The notes under the pieces: model-generated | Seen by the model: only the letters and a program-made list of their open reading frames with translations | Database searches by the model: none | Told to the model about the DNA's origin: nothing | Shown here: positions 16,856 through 26,557 of the stretch, in pieces | How positions within the stretch are numbered: the stretch's first letter is position 1 | Layout: the number at the start of each line of letters is the position of its first letter | Made by a program: the position numbers and the translations under genes | Assembly: GCF_001940245.1 (NCBI RefSeq) | Contig: NZ_MJIG01000004.1 | Coordinates: 248,001 to 312,000 of the forward strand | Reading direction: 5' to 3' | DNA from: Anaerostipes sp. 992a | GTDB lineage: Bacteria > Bacillota > Clostridia > Lachnospirales > Lachnospiraceae | Length of the DNA: 64,000 nt

Positions 16856-17878
16856 CTACTTCACCACAACTCCCTCGATATTTTTAATCGTAATCGTAGC
16901 CGTTCCATCTGGTTCTCGTGTGATGACCACATTATCTTTTGTATTATACTCTTCCATAGGAATGGTAATCTCGATACCCGTATCGGTAACGATGACCTGC
17001 TTTTCCAGTTTTTTCACCGTGCTCTCTTTTACAACAGAGAAGTTATCATACTGCATATCATATCGCTCCATCTTCTCATCGAAGGCTTCCCTCTTCTGCG
17101 TGTCATCTCCAAAAATCTTATCGCCGATCTCACTGACATTAAATTTCTGGTTCTCTTCAAATTCTTTCTGCAGACGGCTCTTGGTCTCCAGCTTTTTCTT
17201 CACATCAGCAGAATCATACTTATTGCTGATATCGTTGATGACCCTGGTTAAAATATTAAATTTCCGTTTTGGTGCCAGATCCGTATGGCACATCAAAAAC
17301 CGCTCAGATAAATAGTTGATCTTCTCTTCCTTGATCTCATATCGTCGCTCCGCCAGTCGGATATCCATGGTCTCTAAGTTGATAATCACAGCCTCCGTCA
17401 GCCTTGCTCCTGTAGATGGCATAATATGCTGTTTTACAATATCGTTCTGCGCCTCATCCACCTGAAGATGGATATAGCTGTCCTTGTAATTCATTTTAAG
17501 CAGGGCCAGATGCACCTGACTCTCTACCTGAAAACTGGCTACAATAAAGTCTGCAGGTGGAATCTCCACGCTTTCGCACATAATATCGAACAGGTTCTCT
17601 GCCAGTACTTTGCTGACCTCGATAAATTGTTCTTCCTCTTTTTCATTCAGCTCCTCCAGCATACTGCACACCGGAGATAAATCCTCCGAAAATTTGCACT
17701 GTTTGGTATCGTCACTGTCAATCAGACGAAAGATATGGCCTCTTAAAAACTCATTCAGATCTGGTCCCAGATCCAACAGAGCATTGGACGTTTTCATAAA
17801 ACCGCTGTCACAGTCTAAGATGTGTACGATGGCCTTTCTAATAATAATTTCGTCACGTTCCACTCGCTGCATAATCAT
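16856..17878 (-). CDS. Nucleoid-associated protein (NdpA/YejK family)
   Basis: This 340-residue cytoplasmic protein resembles the 37-kDa nucleoid-associated family. The family N-terminal pattern is present: a KAIVHILDCDSG strand, then alpha-helical segments with LNEFLRGHI and an acidic helical stretch. The mid part has IVASFQVESQVHLALLKMNYK, and the C-terminal half is a charged helical domain followed by a short beta segment. Family members bind the nucleoid, but their exact role is unclear. It lies 9 bp after the stop codon of the large secreted transglutaminase-like protein and may be on the same transcript. Nothing in the sequence links the two functionally. Confidence 0.75.
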   Translation of the reverse strand: MIMQRVERDEIIIRKAIVHILDCDSGFMKTSNALLDLGPDLNEFLRGHIFRLIDSDDTKQCKFSEDLSPVCSMLEELNEKEEEQFIEVSKVLAENLFDIMCESVEIPPADFIVASFQVESQVHLALLKMNYKDSYIHLQVDEAQNDIVKQHIMPSTGARLTEAVIINLETMDIRLAERRYEIKEEKINYLSERFLMCHTDLAPKRKFNILTRVINDISNKYDSADVKKKLETKSRLQKEFEENQKFNVSEIGDKIFGDDTQKREAFDEKMERYDMQYDNFSVVKESTVKKLEKQVIVTDTGIEITIPMEEYNTKDNVVITREPDGTATITIKNIEGVVVK

Positions 17879-17887
17879 TCCTCGCTT

Positions 17888-20800
17888 TTATTTTTTTACT
17901 GTCACTGTTATTTTTCTGCTTACCCTGCCGCAGGTTACGGTAATCGTCGCTGTACCAGCCTTCTTTGCTGTAATCGTACCGTATTTGCTGACGGTCGCAA
18001 CACTGGTGCTGGATGATTTATAGGTAATCGTCTCCAGAGAGGTAATCGGATACCTGGTCGCAACGATCTTAAATGTCTTTGTACCACTCATGGATAAGGT
18101 AACTCCCGTTCGATTCACATATAGCTTGGTGGTACGCACCGGAGAACTTTGTACCTTAACGGTGCAGGTTGCCGTTGCGCCACTTTTCATGGTTACGGTA
18201 ATCTTGGCAGTTCCAGTTCTTTTGGCAGTAATCTTGCCGGACTGTGATACGTATGCCACTGATGAATTGGAGGAAGACCATTTCTTCACCTCATCCGTAG
18301 CAATCTTACTCTTAACCTTAATGGCTGTGGTTGACTTTTTAAGCTGAAGCGGTACAGACGTAGCCGTTAAAGTCACCTTTGGTATCTTCACCACCACAAC
18401 GGCTTCTACCTTTTCTCCAGTCTTAGTTTCTGCAGTAATCTCTGCGGTTCCAGGGGAAACTGCAGTAATTGTACCATATTTTGATACTTTTGCAACATTT
18501 TCATCAGAGGATTCTATGGAGACAAATCCATCCTCTTCATAATTGGAAATCAGCTTTGCCTTCGTCTTTTCAGTGGTATAGAGTCGGTAAATATTCTGGT
18601 CCAGCTTAGCCTCTGCCTTCTTCACTGGAATTACCTCTGACTGCTTGTCTTCATAGGTTCTTCCTTCAAACTGGCAGGAAGCAGTATAGACCGCTTTTCC
18701 CTCTTCAAAATAAGTAGCATCCTGAATATCTTTTTTAATATCTGCCTGGATATTCCATTCCTTACCACAGACATCACAGGCAAAATGCACATAGCACAAG
18801 GACTTATCATCGGACCAGATAAATTCTGTCTGCAACTCCTGATCTTCATGACCCAATGCATCTATATCCACTACTTCTGTCTTTTCATAAGATTCTCCCT
18901 GAAACTCACAGCTGGCCTTGGCACGTATGAGCCCTTCTTCTCCGCAGCTGCTTTCCCGAAGCATTTCCTGTTTTACCTTGCAATCAACCTTTTTTACATT
19001 ATCACATTCTGTACACGTAAAGACTGCCTGACAGGTAACATTTCCATCGGCTTTCTCATATGCAAAGACGAATTCTGGCTTTCCATAATTATGCTCTTTT
19101 GCTTCACGATCCGCAAAACCGCACATCGTACAGATATTGGTCTCTTCCTTTTCATCATAAACATAGTGATGTGGCTTTTTATCTGTATCATTTTCTCTGC
19201 TTCCTGCTTGGCTGATGCCGCACTGGCTGCATCTCAACTCCTCGTAGCCTTTGTGGATACAGGTAGGCTTGATGGTAATCTTCTCAAATTCATGTTCACT
19301 TCCCAGTGCATGATCCATATCGGTAATGTCTTTTACATTGGCACACCACAGGAACAGGTCATCGGTTCCCCGATTCTCTCCAAAGGATCCATAGGATGGA
19401 CGGTAATTCTTGGATTCTACCGAATATTTTTCCTCAGATCCGTAGGTATAGTTGGTGGCAAGAAATGCGATCATCTTTCCTTCTGAATCAATATAGAGAC
19501 TGGAAAGTGGACGATCGTTGATGGTAAATGCTACATCCTCTCCGTCTTCATCGGTAGTATAGAAGGAATCGCCAATGAATCTTACATCCGGATCTCGCTT
19601 AGCGGAAATCTGATTGTATTCCTTGAACAGAGAAATCTTAACGCTGTCCATGTCATAACAAAATACCTTATTGCCCATATTAAAATATATCTTTCCGTCA
19701 TATAAGCAGAGGGTGTGCTGAAGACCGGCATAAATCCGGTTATAGATCAGATCCGCCTGATACTCATTGAGAATCTCCGAATCTTCTCCCAATTCTGTTC
19801 CATCCAGCCCCTTTACCTGTCCAGTCTTATAATCGATCAAGACTGTTTCTTCATCTGTCTTTCTATTTCGCGCGATCATCTGGTCTTCTTTGTCCACATA
19901 AGTTCCTGCAGGCTTTTTGCGCGTATCCACCTGTCCCCGGACAAAGTACCAGTTATCTTCATCATAAGAAATTGGTGTATTGATGGTCCGAAACCATGCA
20001 TTCTCATAAGAATCATCGGTACACAGTTCCTTATAAGCAGTATCAATATTATCGTCAGTATTATATTCCAGCTTCAGCATTTTCTCATGGGAATATAAGA
20101 AATAAATATGGTGAAGGTTCCCTTCGGATTCCACCCGAACTCCCTGCTTGTGTTGAACCATAATATCATCAAAGTTGGTATCTACGTAATACCACTGTCC
20201 ATCTAATTTCACTGCGTTAAAATAATGGCGCTCTGGAGACTTGATCTTGGCAATATCAATCATATAATCATCGCCGATCTCTTCCCTAGTCTTCCAGGTT
20301 CCATCCGCATTTTTATAGATTTCTGGAAATGCACACTGTACCAAATAAGCATATGCACTTGCATATCCAATGCATACGGCACTTCGATCTACCAAAGCCC
20401 CAAATACGGTACTTTTCATAAATCCATCCACATTGCTGTTATCCAATCCAAGCTCATCCGCTTCCAGATAAGCCACATCGAATTCGCACCAGTTGGCCAG
20501 AAAATCATGCAATACCAGACATTTTTCCATGTCAGACATATCATCATCCAGCGCAGCCAGCGCCTGATCACGGACAGCTAACAGCTGATCTCCATAATAC
20601 TGAATATATGCCTGTAAAGATTGAATCATCCCTAATATAGTCTGATCCAATACCTCCAGAGTAATCTCATCGGAGCCGTCCACAATTACCGCTTCAATGG
20701 CTCCAAGTGGTGTCTCTTCTGTCTGCTTATCCAGGAAAAACGGTACTGCAATTCCAAGATAATCCGGATTTTCTTCAAATAGCTTCTGAAGTTGGGCATA

Positions 20801-21064
20801 GTGAGCCAGAACCTCATTTAATTCATCATCGCTGAGCGGTTCTTCTTCCTCTTCATTCCGTTCCTGCAATTCCTCGTAAACCGCTGCCAGACCTTCATCA
20901 TCGCCCTTCTTTGCCTCTTCTACCGCCGCTTCTGCAGAAATCTCTATATCAGATGTCTGCTTTTCACTTTTTTCGGTTTCAGCCCAGACATCAGGCGATA
21001 TCATATTTACTGTCAGAAGAATGGCGAGTATCCATGCAGATATTCTTTTTCCATATCCTTTCAT
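17888..21064 (-). CDS. Secreted protein: transglutaminase-like, Cys-rich repeats, three Ig-like domains
   Basis: This 1058-residue exported protein begins with a signal peptide (about 1-28). An acidic helical segment leads into a transglutaminase-like domain with the expected triad: Cys231 in SAVCIGYASAYAYL, His280 in RHYFNAVK and Asp295 in QWYYVD. Residues about 330-600 look like a beta-propeller or all-beta region (YDGKIYFN, SEGKMIAFLA). Two Cys-rich repeats (about 654-821) follow, with C-x2-C pairs and the phrase YTASCQFEGRTY. Three bacterial Ig-like group 2 domains end the protein (ATVSKYGTITAKKAGTATITV). No LPXTG or SLH anchor is seen. It is a tandem paralogue of the next gene upstream. 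The family may act as a protease, a cross-linker or a binding module; the substrate is unknown. Confidence 0.85.
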   Translation of the reverse strand: MKGYGKRISAWILAILLTVNMISPDVWAETEKSEKQTSDIEISAEAAVEEAKKGDDEGLAAVYEELQERNEEEEEPLSDDELNEVLAHYAQLQKLFEENPDYLGIAVPFFLDKQTEETPLGAIEAVIVDGSDEITLEVLDQTILGMIQSLQAYIQYYGDQLLAVRDQALAALDDDMSDMEKCLVLHDFLANWCEFDVAYLEADELGLDNSNVDGFMKSTVFGALVDRSAVCIGYASAYAYLVQCAFPEIYKNADGTWKTREEIGDDYMIDIAKIKSPERHYFNAVKLDGQWYYVDTNFDDIMVQHKQGVRVESEGNLHHIYFLYSHEKMLKLEYNTDDNIDTAYKELCTDDSYENAWFRTINTPISYDEDNWYFVRGQVDTRKKPAGTYVDKEDQMIARNRKTDEETVLIDYKTGQVKGLDGTELGEDSEILNEYQADLIYNRIYAGLQHTLCLYDGKIYFNMGNKVFCYDMDSVKISLFKEYNQISAKRDPDVRFIGDSFYTTDEDGEDVAFTINDRPLSSLYIDSEGKMIAFLATNYTYGSEEKYSVESKNYRPSYGSFGENRGTDDLFLWCANVKDITDMDHALGSEHEFEKITIKPTCIHKGYEELRCSQCGISQAGSRENDTDKKPHHYVYDEKEETNICTMCGFADREAKEHNYGKPEFVFAYEKADGNVTCQAVFTCTECDNVKKVDCKVKQEMLRESSCGEEGLIRAKASCEFQGESYEKTEVVDIDALGHEDQELQTEFIWSDDKSLCYVHFACDVCGKEWNIQADIKKDIQDATYFEEGKAVYTASCQFEGRTYEDKQSEVIPVKKAEAKLDQNIYRLYTTEKTKAKLISNYEEDGFVSIESSDENVAKVSKYGTITAVSPGTAEITAETKTGEKVEAVVVVKIPKVTLTATSVPLQLKKSTTAIKVKSKIATDEVKKWSSSNSSVAYVSQSGKITAKRTGTAKITVTMKSGATATCTVKVQSSPVRTTKLYVNRTGVTLSMSGTKTFKIVATRYPITSLETITYKSSSTSVATVSKYGTITAKKAGTATITVTCGRVSRKITVTVKK

Positions 21065-21107
21065 ACGACTACCATCCTTTCAAGTTATCATTTAGAAAAG
21101 CTTTTTT

Positions 21108-21165
21108 ATATAACCCAAGCAAGGGAGAACAATGTCTCTCATTGTCTCCCTTCGTTTGGTTATGC
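21108..21165 (-). terminator. Long stem-loop between the two secreted-protein genes
   Basis: AAGGGAG-ACAATG pairs with CATTGT-CTCCCTT around 21120-21152, and outer AACCAA/TTGGGTT pairing is possible. It follows the upstream paralogue's stop at 21198. The T-run is poor, so termination may be partial. Confidence 0.5.
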
Positions 21166-21197
21166 CAAATCGGCTTTTTATTTTTTCATCCTAAGAA

Positions 21198-24100
21198 TTA
21201 TTTTGATTTTACAGTTACTGTAATCTTCTTAGTCTTTGTACCAGATTTTACAGTAATTGTAGCCTTACCTGCTTTCTTAGCTGTGATTGTTCCGCTGCTG
21301 GTTACCGTTGCTACCTTCTTATTAGAAGAAGAATAAGTAATCTTGCTTGTAGCAGTTACCGGATATCTCTTAGCTGCAATCTTATAAGTTGTTTTCTTAT
21401 TTGCTCCAGCTAATCTTAAAGTAACGCTGGTACTTGGTACAGAAACGCTGGTAACTTTTACTGCAGATTTCTGAACGGTTACTTTACAGGTTGCTTTGGC
21501 ACCACTCTTCATCTTAACAGTAATAGTGGCTGTTCCAGTCTTACTCTGAGCAACTAACTTAATACCAGTTGTAGAATAGTTACCAGATGAAGTTTTCACT
21601 CTATAAGCCTTTACACGTGATGTGCTTGAAGAGCTTACAGATGAAATAGCGTCTGTAGAAATCTTGCTGGATACTTTAATTGCTGTTGTAGACTTCTTAA
21701 CCTGTAATGGAGCTTTTGTAGCTGTTAATTTCACAGAAGGAGTCTTAACGGTTACGTTGATCTTAATGGTTTCGTTAGAAGCAGTCTTCACAGTTACTGA
21801 AGTCTTACCTGCTTTCTTACCAGTGATCGTAAGCTTATTACCACTTCTGGATGTAGATGCATAAGCTGTATCTGCTGTCTTATTAGAAACAATCTTATCA
21901 TCTTCATATTTAGAGCTTAATGTCAGTGTAGTCTTAGCGGTAGCATAAACGGTTACAGAAGATTTGCTCATTTTTGCTTCTGCATCTAATTTTGGAATCT
22001 CAACTTCTTTTGTATCTGTATAAGTCTTTCCTTCGAATTCGCAAGTTGCTGTATAGGTTTCTACACCGCTTTCTACATAAGTAGCTTCCTTAGTTGTTTC
22101 ATGTGTTACCGCACATTTTTCATGCTGAACATCATCACATCTGCTACATGCAAAGTCTGCATAAACAACATATGCACCATCTTCATCTGTTCCCCATTCA
22201 AAGGTATGTTTGCTGTAATCATGTCCCAGAGGCTTTCCGTCTACTGTCTTTGTACCTGTGAATGTTTTTCCATTAAATTCACAAGTTGCTGTATAAGTAA
22301 CCGTACCAGCTTCTGTACAGGTTGCTCCTTCAGATTTATAAGTGACATCACAGTCTACGACTTCTTTATGGTCACATTCTGTACATGCAAAGCTTGCAGT
22401 TGCTGATTTATTATCTTCTGCCCATGTAAATTCTGGATCTTTTTCCAGATCATAGCTATGACCTTTGGCTGCAACTTCGATTTCTTTTTCACTTGTTGCT
22501 TCAGATCCTTCCACTCCTTCTACAGAAGCAGTTGCTTTGAATACGTCTTTCCCTTTTTCAGTACATGTAGGAGCTACAGATTTTTCTGTATCTTTTTCTA
22601 CTTTAGCATCAACGTCTGTTGTCTTGCCACAGTCGCTACATGTATACAATGCTTTACAAGAAGAAGCATCATCTGCCCATGTAAACTGAACAGGATTCTT
22701 TTCCTGATCATATGCATGACTCTTAGGTTCGATCACTTCGTCCTTGGTACCACTAATTGGGTTACCCATTACATAGAAAGTAGCTGTATGAGTAATTGTT
22801 CCACCCTTTTCACAGTCATAATCAATGTCTGCTTTATTATCGGATACTGCACAGTTATAGTGCATTTTCTTTTCTTTACAAACAGCACATGTTAAAGTAC
22901 CTTTACAGCTAGAATAATCATCTGCCCATTTGAAGGTTGGATTCTGGAAATCATACTGATGTCCAGGAGAAGCTACGGTAAAGGATTTTGTATCTGTATA
23001 AGTCTGACCATTTAAAGTAGCAGTTGCAGTGAAAACTTTTTCTCCATCTGCAGTACAGGTTGCTTCTGTCTTGGTTTCCTCTGTTGTTTTCACATCATCA
23101 CCGGATGCAGTTTCTTCATTGTCACAAACATTACATGTGATCGTTACTTTATCACACTTCCATCCAGTCTGAACTTCTGTTTCGTTGCCCTGAGCATCCT
23201 GCTGTTTTTCCATTACCTTAGACCATGTAAAGACAGGATCACCATATTCATGTCCTTTAGCAGCTTCGATTGTCTTTGTCTCAGTTGCTTCATAATCTTT
23301 ACCATTGGTACTGAATTTTGCTGTATAAGTGATGGTTGAATCTTCATCACACTTATATCCTTCCTTCTTATCGCTGGTAATCGCATCACCAGTTGCTGTC
23401 TCTACCAATGGCTGTGCACAGTCAAGAACATCTTTTGCTGCCTGATGGTCTGGATCCTGGCATGTTAAAGTAGCCGTACATGTCTTATGGTTCTTGCTCC
23501 ATTTAAATTCAGGTTCTCCATAAGTACAAGATTCTTCTCCCTCTGGAATAGAATCCTGCGCATCCTTACAATAGATACATACATAAGTCGTTCCTGTATT
23601 GAACTCTCCTGTATCTTCATCTTTTGTATAATATGTCTCATTCATCTTGGAGTAGTGATGTCCAAGAGCTTTATCATCTTCAGAAACAGTTCTGGAATCA
23701 GCCTTGATCATACCACATTCAGAACAACGTTCTTCTGTAAATCCATCATGGGTACAATCTGCAGATACAGTTGTTGCAGCGTAGGTGTGGCTATCACCTG
23801 CCACATGGCTCATATCCAGAGTATCAACAAAGTTTGCACTCCACATGAATTCATCGTTATCATTTGTTTCATTATTGTAGTTAAAGTAGGAATTATATCC
23901 TTTCGTGAAGTTAGTTTCTTCAAATTCATAACCATCGCTGGAATCGTCATACATAGAAGATTTACCAGAAATCCATCCGAAGTTTGTAGCGATGGATACG
24001 TACATCTTACCATTCTTGATGGTCATAGATGCGATTGGGTTATTCTTAACATGGTGAGTACCACTGTCGGATACTGTAAATGCCATTCCGCCTAATGCTA

Positions 24101-26177
24101 CATCCATATCGCGGTTTGCATATACATCGTTATATTCCATTAATTTTTCAACTTTACCTGTATTAAGGTCATAGCTGCAGATGCAGTTTGCAATATTGAA
24201 GTAGAATTTACCGTCATAAACATCTCCTGAAATTGCAACAGAAGGATATCTTTCTACATACTTCTCATGCTCTGCATACAATTCTTTGATCAGAGCATTG
24301 TCTTCCATTGCCTTTGTCTCTGGATTGTATACCTGACCATTGTTAAAGTCCACTAATGTCTCAAAGCTGTCATCAGAATCTGCTTTGCTTCCATCATGGT
24401 AAACCAGCTTATATTCGGTATCCTGACCCATGATATCGCCATAGTCATTCTCAGCTTTTTTATTAGAAGAAGCCTTGGATGCTGATGCAGAATTGGTTCC
24501 CTGACTCATACCGCCATAGTTATTCATAGTATCGATAACATCGGTAGAATCATAGAAATAATACCATTTATCTTCTTCTTCGTGTACCGGACTCTTAGCA
24601 AATGCAAACCATGCATCCTCATAAGTCTTATCTGTTGCAACTCCTTTATAAAGAGTATCAATATTAGAATAGAAGTTTGTATCTTTATCTTTCTTATACA
24701 GATCTCTTGTAGTATCATCGCTGAACATGAAATATAAGTGGTTCATGTTACCGTCTGTCTCTACACGGTCACGTGACATACATTCAATATAGATATCAGT
24801 ATAGGCTGAATCAACATAATACCATTTGCCATTTACCTTTACAGCATTCCAGTAATGGTCAGAATCGAATTTTTCCTGTTCTTCACCGAACATAGTAACG
24901 TCTGCATCGAAGGTAATACGAACATAGTCAACCATATATCCATCTTTGTTAAGAATTGGTGTGCCATCTTCATCTTTCTTCACATTACCGTCTTCATCTA
25001 ATACGTAGTTTACTTCGTTCTTACTCTTCCAAACGATATCGCCATTTTCATCTTTCTTCACGTTACCGTTCTCATCTAACTGAGCATAGATTTCTGGGAA
25101 AGCCCACTGAACTAAATATGCATATGCAGCTGTATATCCCATACATACGCTATTTCGTTCTACAAGTGCACCAAACTGGTTACCCTTCCATACACCTGCT
25201 ATGGTTTCCTGCATCTGTTCGTCTTCGGTAGGCACATGTCCCTTCTGACTTGGAGCATCCATATCCATGAGATAAGCCATATCAAAGGTACAGTAGTCTG
25301 CTAACCAGTCATTTAATGCCAAAAGCTTTTCTACATCGCTCATATCATCATCGAGACACTTCATCGCTTCGTCTTTTGCTTTCAGCAGATCTTCACCCAT
25401 ATTTTGAACTGCCATTTGGTTCCCCTGATGGAATAACTGAACCATGCCCATCAGGTCATCCGCTGGAACAACACCAGCTGCAACATAGTCTGGATTGATG
25501 CTTGCAAGTGTCAACATAGAATTGATGGTTCCCACTGCATCCTTCTGTGTATTATAAGGAACTGTCAACCCGAAGTATTTTGGATTACTATCGATGAACT
25601 TCTGGTATTCAGCATATGCAGCATATACATCTTCGATGGTGTATTCATTATCAGAATCATCTGCGTTCTCATTGGCTGCATCCAACTGGTCATAAGCAAG
25701 TTCCAGCTCTGGATCCATCTCAACTTCCATCGTTGTTACATTCCCATCATCATCGGTTTCGTAAGTAGTCGTAACTAAGGTATCTGCGTTGCTATCTTCT
25801 AATACATCATTTGTCAGAGATTTTGCTTCTTTCTTTGACAGATTGTAATCAGAAAGATCAACAGTTGTCTGATCACGATCCTTGAAGATACCATCCTGGA
25901 TCGCTTCTTTTGCATCTTTTTCTTCGCTGTTTGCTTTCTTCACAGCTTTTTTAGTTGATTTGGAAGATGCTTCCTTGGTTGTTGTTTCTTCACTCTTTGC
26001 TTCTGTTGTGCTTTCTGATGAATCTGCTTCTACAGCTTCTTCTGCCTCAGCAGCAATTTCTTCTGCCTGAGCAGCTGCATCTACTACAGGTTCCGCAAAA
26101 GCATCAAACGAAACCATACTTGCAGTCATAATAAATGCAAGCAAGAATGAGATCGCTCTGTTAAATCTTCTTTTCAT
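21198..26177 (-). CDS. Large secreted protein: transglutaminase-like, six Cys-rich repeats, three Ig-like domains
   Basis: This 1659-residue protein has the same plan as its downstream neighbour. It has a signal peptide (1-28), a long Glu/Ala/Lys/Ser-rich acidic linker (30-100), and a transglutaminase-like domain with Cys345 (NSVCMGYTAAYAYL), His441 (DHYWNAVK) and Asp456 (KWYYVD). Between Cys and His is an insertion with DENGNVKKDENGD-like short repeats. An all-beta region follows (about 600-830), then six Cys-rich repeats of 70-90 residues (887-1395), each with a core like FTWADD...C..C and TCTEKGK...FKAT. Three Ig-like group 2 domains (1396-1659) finish the protein. The paralogue has only two Cys repeats. 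It has its own promoter. Export and surface location are inferred; function is unknown. Confidence 0.87.
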   Translation of the reverse strand: MKRRFNRAISFLLAFIMTASMVSFDAFAEPVVDAAAQAEEIAAEAEEAVEADSSESTTEAKSEETTTKEASSKSTKKAVKKANSEEKDAKEAIQDGIFKDRDQTTVDLSDYNLSKKEAKSLTNDVLEDSNADTLVTTTYETDDDGNVTTMEVEMDPELELAYDQLDAANENADDSDNEYTIEDVYAAYAEYQKFIDSNPKYFGLTVPYNTQKDAVGTINSMLTLASINPDYVAAGVVPADDLMGMVQLFHQGNQMAVQNMGEDLLKAKDEAMKCLDDDMSDVEKLLALNDWLADYCTFDMAYLMDMDAPSQKGHVPTEDEQMQETIAGVWKGNQFGALVERNSVCMGYTAAYAYLVQWAFPEIYAQLDENGNVKKDENGDIVWKSKNEVNYVLDEDGNVKKDEDGTPILNKDGYMVDYVRITFDADVTMFGEEQEKFDSDHYWNAVKVNGKWYYVDSAYTDIYIECMSRDRVETDGNMNHLYFMFSDDTTRDLYKKDKDTNFYSNIDTLYKGVATDKTYEDAWFAFAKSPVHEEEDKWYYFYDSTDVIDTMNNYGGMSQGTNSASASKASSNKKAENDYGDIMGQDTEYKLVYHDGSKADSDDSFETLVDFNNGQVYNPETKAMEDNALIKELYAEHEKYVERYPSVAISGDVYDGKFYFNIANCICSYDLNTGKVEKLMEYNDVYANRDMDVALGGMAFTVSDSGTHHVKNNPIASMTIKNGKMYVSIATNFGWISGKSSMYDDSSDGYEFEETNFTKGYNSYFNYNNETNDNDEFMWSANFVDTLDMSHVAGDSHTYAATTVSADCTHDGFTEERCSECGMIKADSRTVSEDDKALGHHYSKMNETYYTKDEDTGEFNTGTTYVCIYCKDAQDSIPEGEESCTYGEPEFKWSKNHKTCTATLTCQDPDHQAAKDVLDCAQPLVETATGDAITSDKKEGYKCDEDSTITYTAKFSTNGKDYEATETKTIEAAKGHEYGDPVFTWSKVMEKQQDAQGNETEVQTGWKCDKVTITCNVCDNEETASGDDVKTTEETKTEATCTADGEKVFTATATLNGQTYTDTKSFTVASPGHQYDFQNPTFKWADDYSSCKGTLTCAVCKEKKMHYNCAVSDNKADIDYDCEKGGTITHTATFYVMGNPISGTKDEVIEPKSHAYDQEKNPVQFTWADDASSCKALYTCSDCGKTTDVDAKVEKDTEKSVAPTCTEKGKDVFKATASVEGVEGSEATSEKEIEVAAKGHSYDLEKDPEFTWAEDNKSATASFACTECDHKEVVDCDVTYKSEGATCTEAGTVTYTATCEFNGKTFTGTKTVDGKPLGHDYSKHTFEWGTDEDGAYVVYADFACSRCDDVQHEKCAVTHETTKEATYVESGVETYTATCEFEGKTYTDTKEVEIPKLDAEAKMSKSSVTVYATAKTTLTLSSKYEDDKIVSNKTADTAYASTSRSGNKLTITGKKAGKTSVTVKTASNETIKINVTVKTPSVKLTATKAPLQVKKSTTAIKVSSKISTDAISSVSSSSTSRVKAYRVKTSSGNYSTTGIKLVAQSKTGTATITVKMKSGAKATCKVTVQKSAVKVTSVSVPSTSVTLRLAGANKKTTYKIAAKRYPVTATSKITYSSSNKKVATVTSSGTITAKKAGKATITVKSGTKTKKITVTVKSK
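21993..23516 (-). repeat. Six tandem Cys-rich protein repeats within the large secreted protein
   Basis: The encoded repeats begin near the phrases GEPEFKWSKN, GDPVFTWSKV, NPTFKWADD, NPVQFTWADD, DPEFTWAED and KHTFEWGTD. Most carry a C-x2-C pair plus a third Cys in a TCTE-like motif. They are diverged, so the array is old or under selection. Confidence 0.75.
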
Positions 26178-26244
26178 GTTTCTCCCTTCTTTTATGCTTT
26201 GTTCGCAGTTGCTTATTCATAAACTAGTCGAGTCTTATGTGATT

Positions 26245-26272
26245 AGTATACAACCCCTTTCTAACCAGTCAA
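26245..26272 (-). promoter_or_regulatory. Promoter of the large secreted-protein gene
   Basis: On the minus strand, TTGACT (26267-26272) and TATACT (26245-26250) are separated by 16 bases. The leader is about 65 bases. Confidence 0.6.
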
Positions 26273-26465
26273 AAGGCCCCTCCCATTTATGACTTTATAC
26301 ATATGACAGAAAATTAAATTTATGATTATTTTCTAATTTAATTATGAAAAAACGATAAAATAATTTTCCACACAATCCAATGTTTAGTATAATACCTCTT
26401 AGTATTTTTGTCAATTATTTCGCTGGCAAATCCTTGTTTTTTTGTGCAAATATTTCCTGAGACAC

Positions 26466-26502
26466 ACTATGATAAAAAATTTTAAGAATGTCTTATCATA
26501 GT
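26466..26502. repeat. Inverted repeat in the 26178-26557 intergenic region
   Basis: ACTATGATAA (26466-26475) and TTATCATAGT (26493-26502) are perfect 10-base arms with a 17-base loop. There is no U-run, so it is not a simple terminator. The rest of this 380-bp gap holds only the promoter at 26245-26272 and the terminator at 26508-26539. Confidence 0.5.
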
Positions 26503-26507
26503 ATAAC

Positions 26508-26539
26508 AAAAGGGAATCTGAAGAATCAGACTCCCTTTT
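26508..26539 (-). terminator. Terminator after the PPC-domain secreted protein
   Basis: AAAGGGA-TCTGA arms pair with TCAGA-TCCCTTT around an AGAA loop, with T-runs on both strands. It follows the stop codon at 26558. Confidence 0.75.
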
Positions 26540-26557
26540 TCATTATTTTTATAACTT

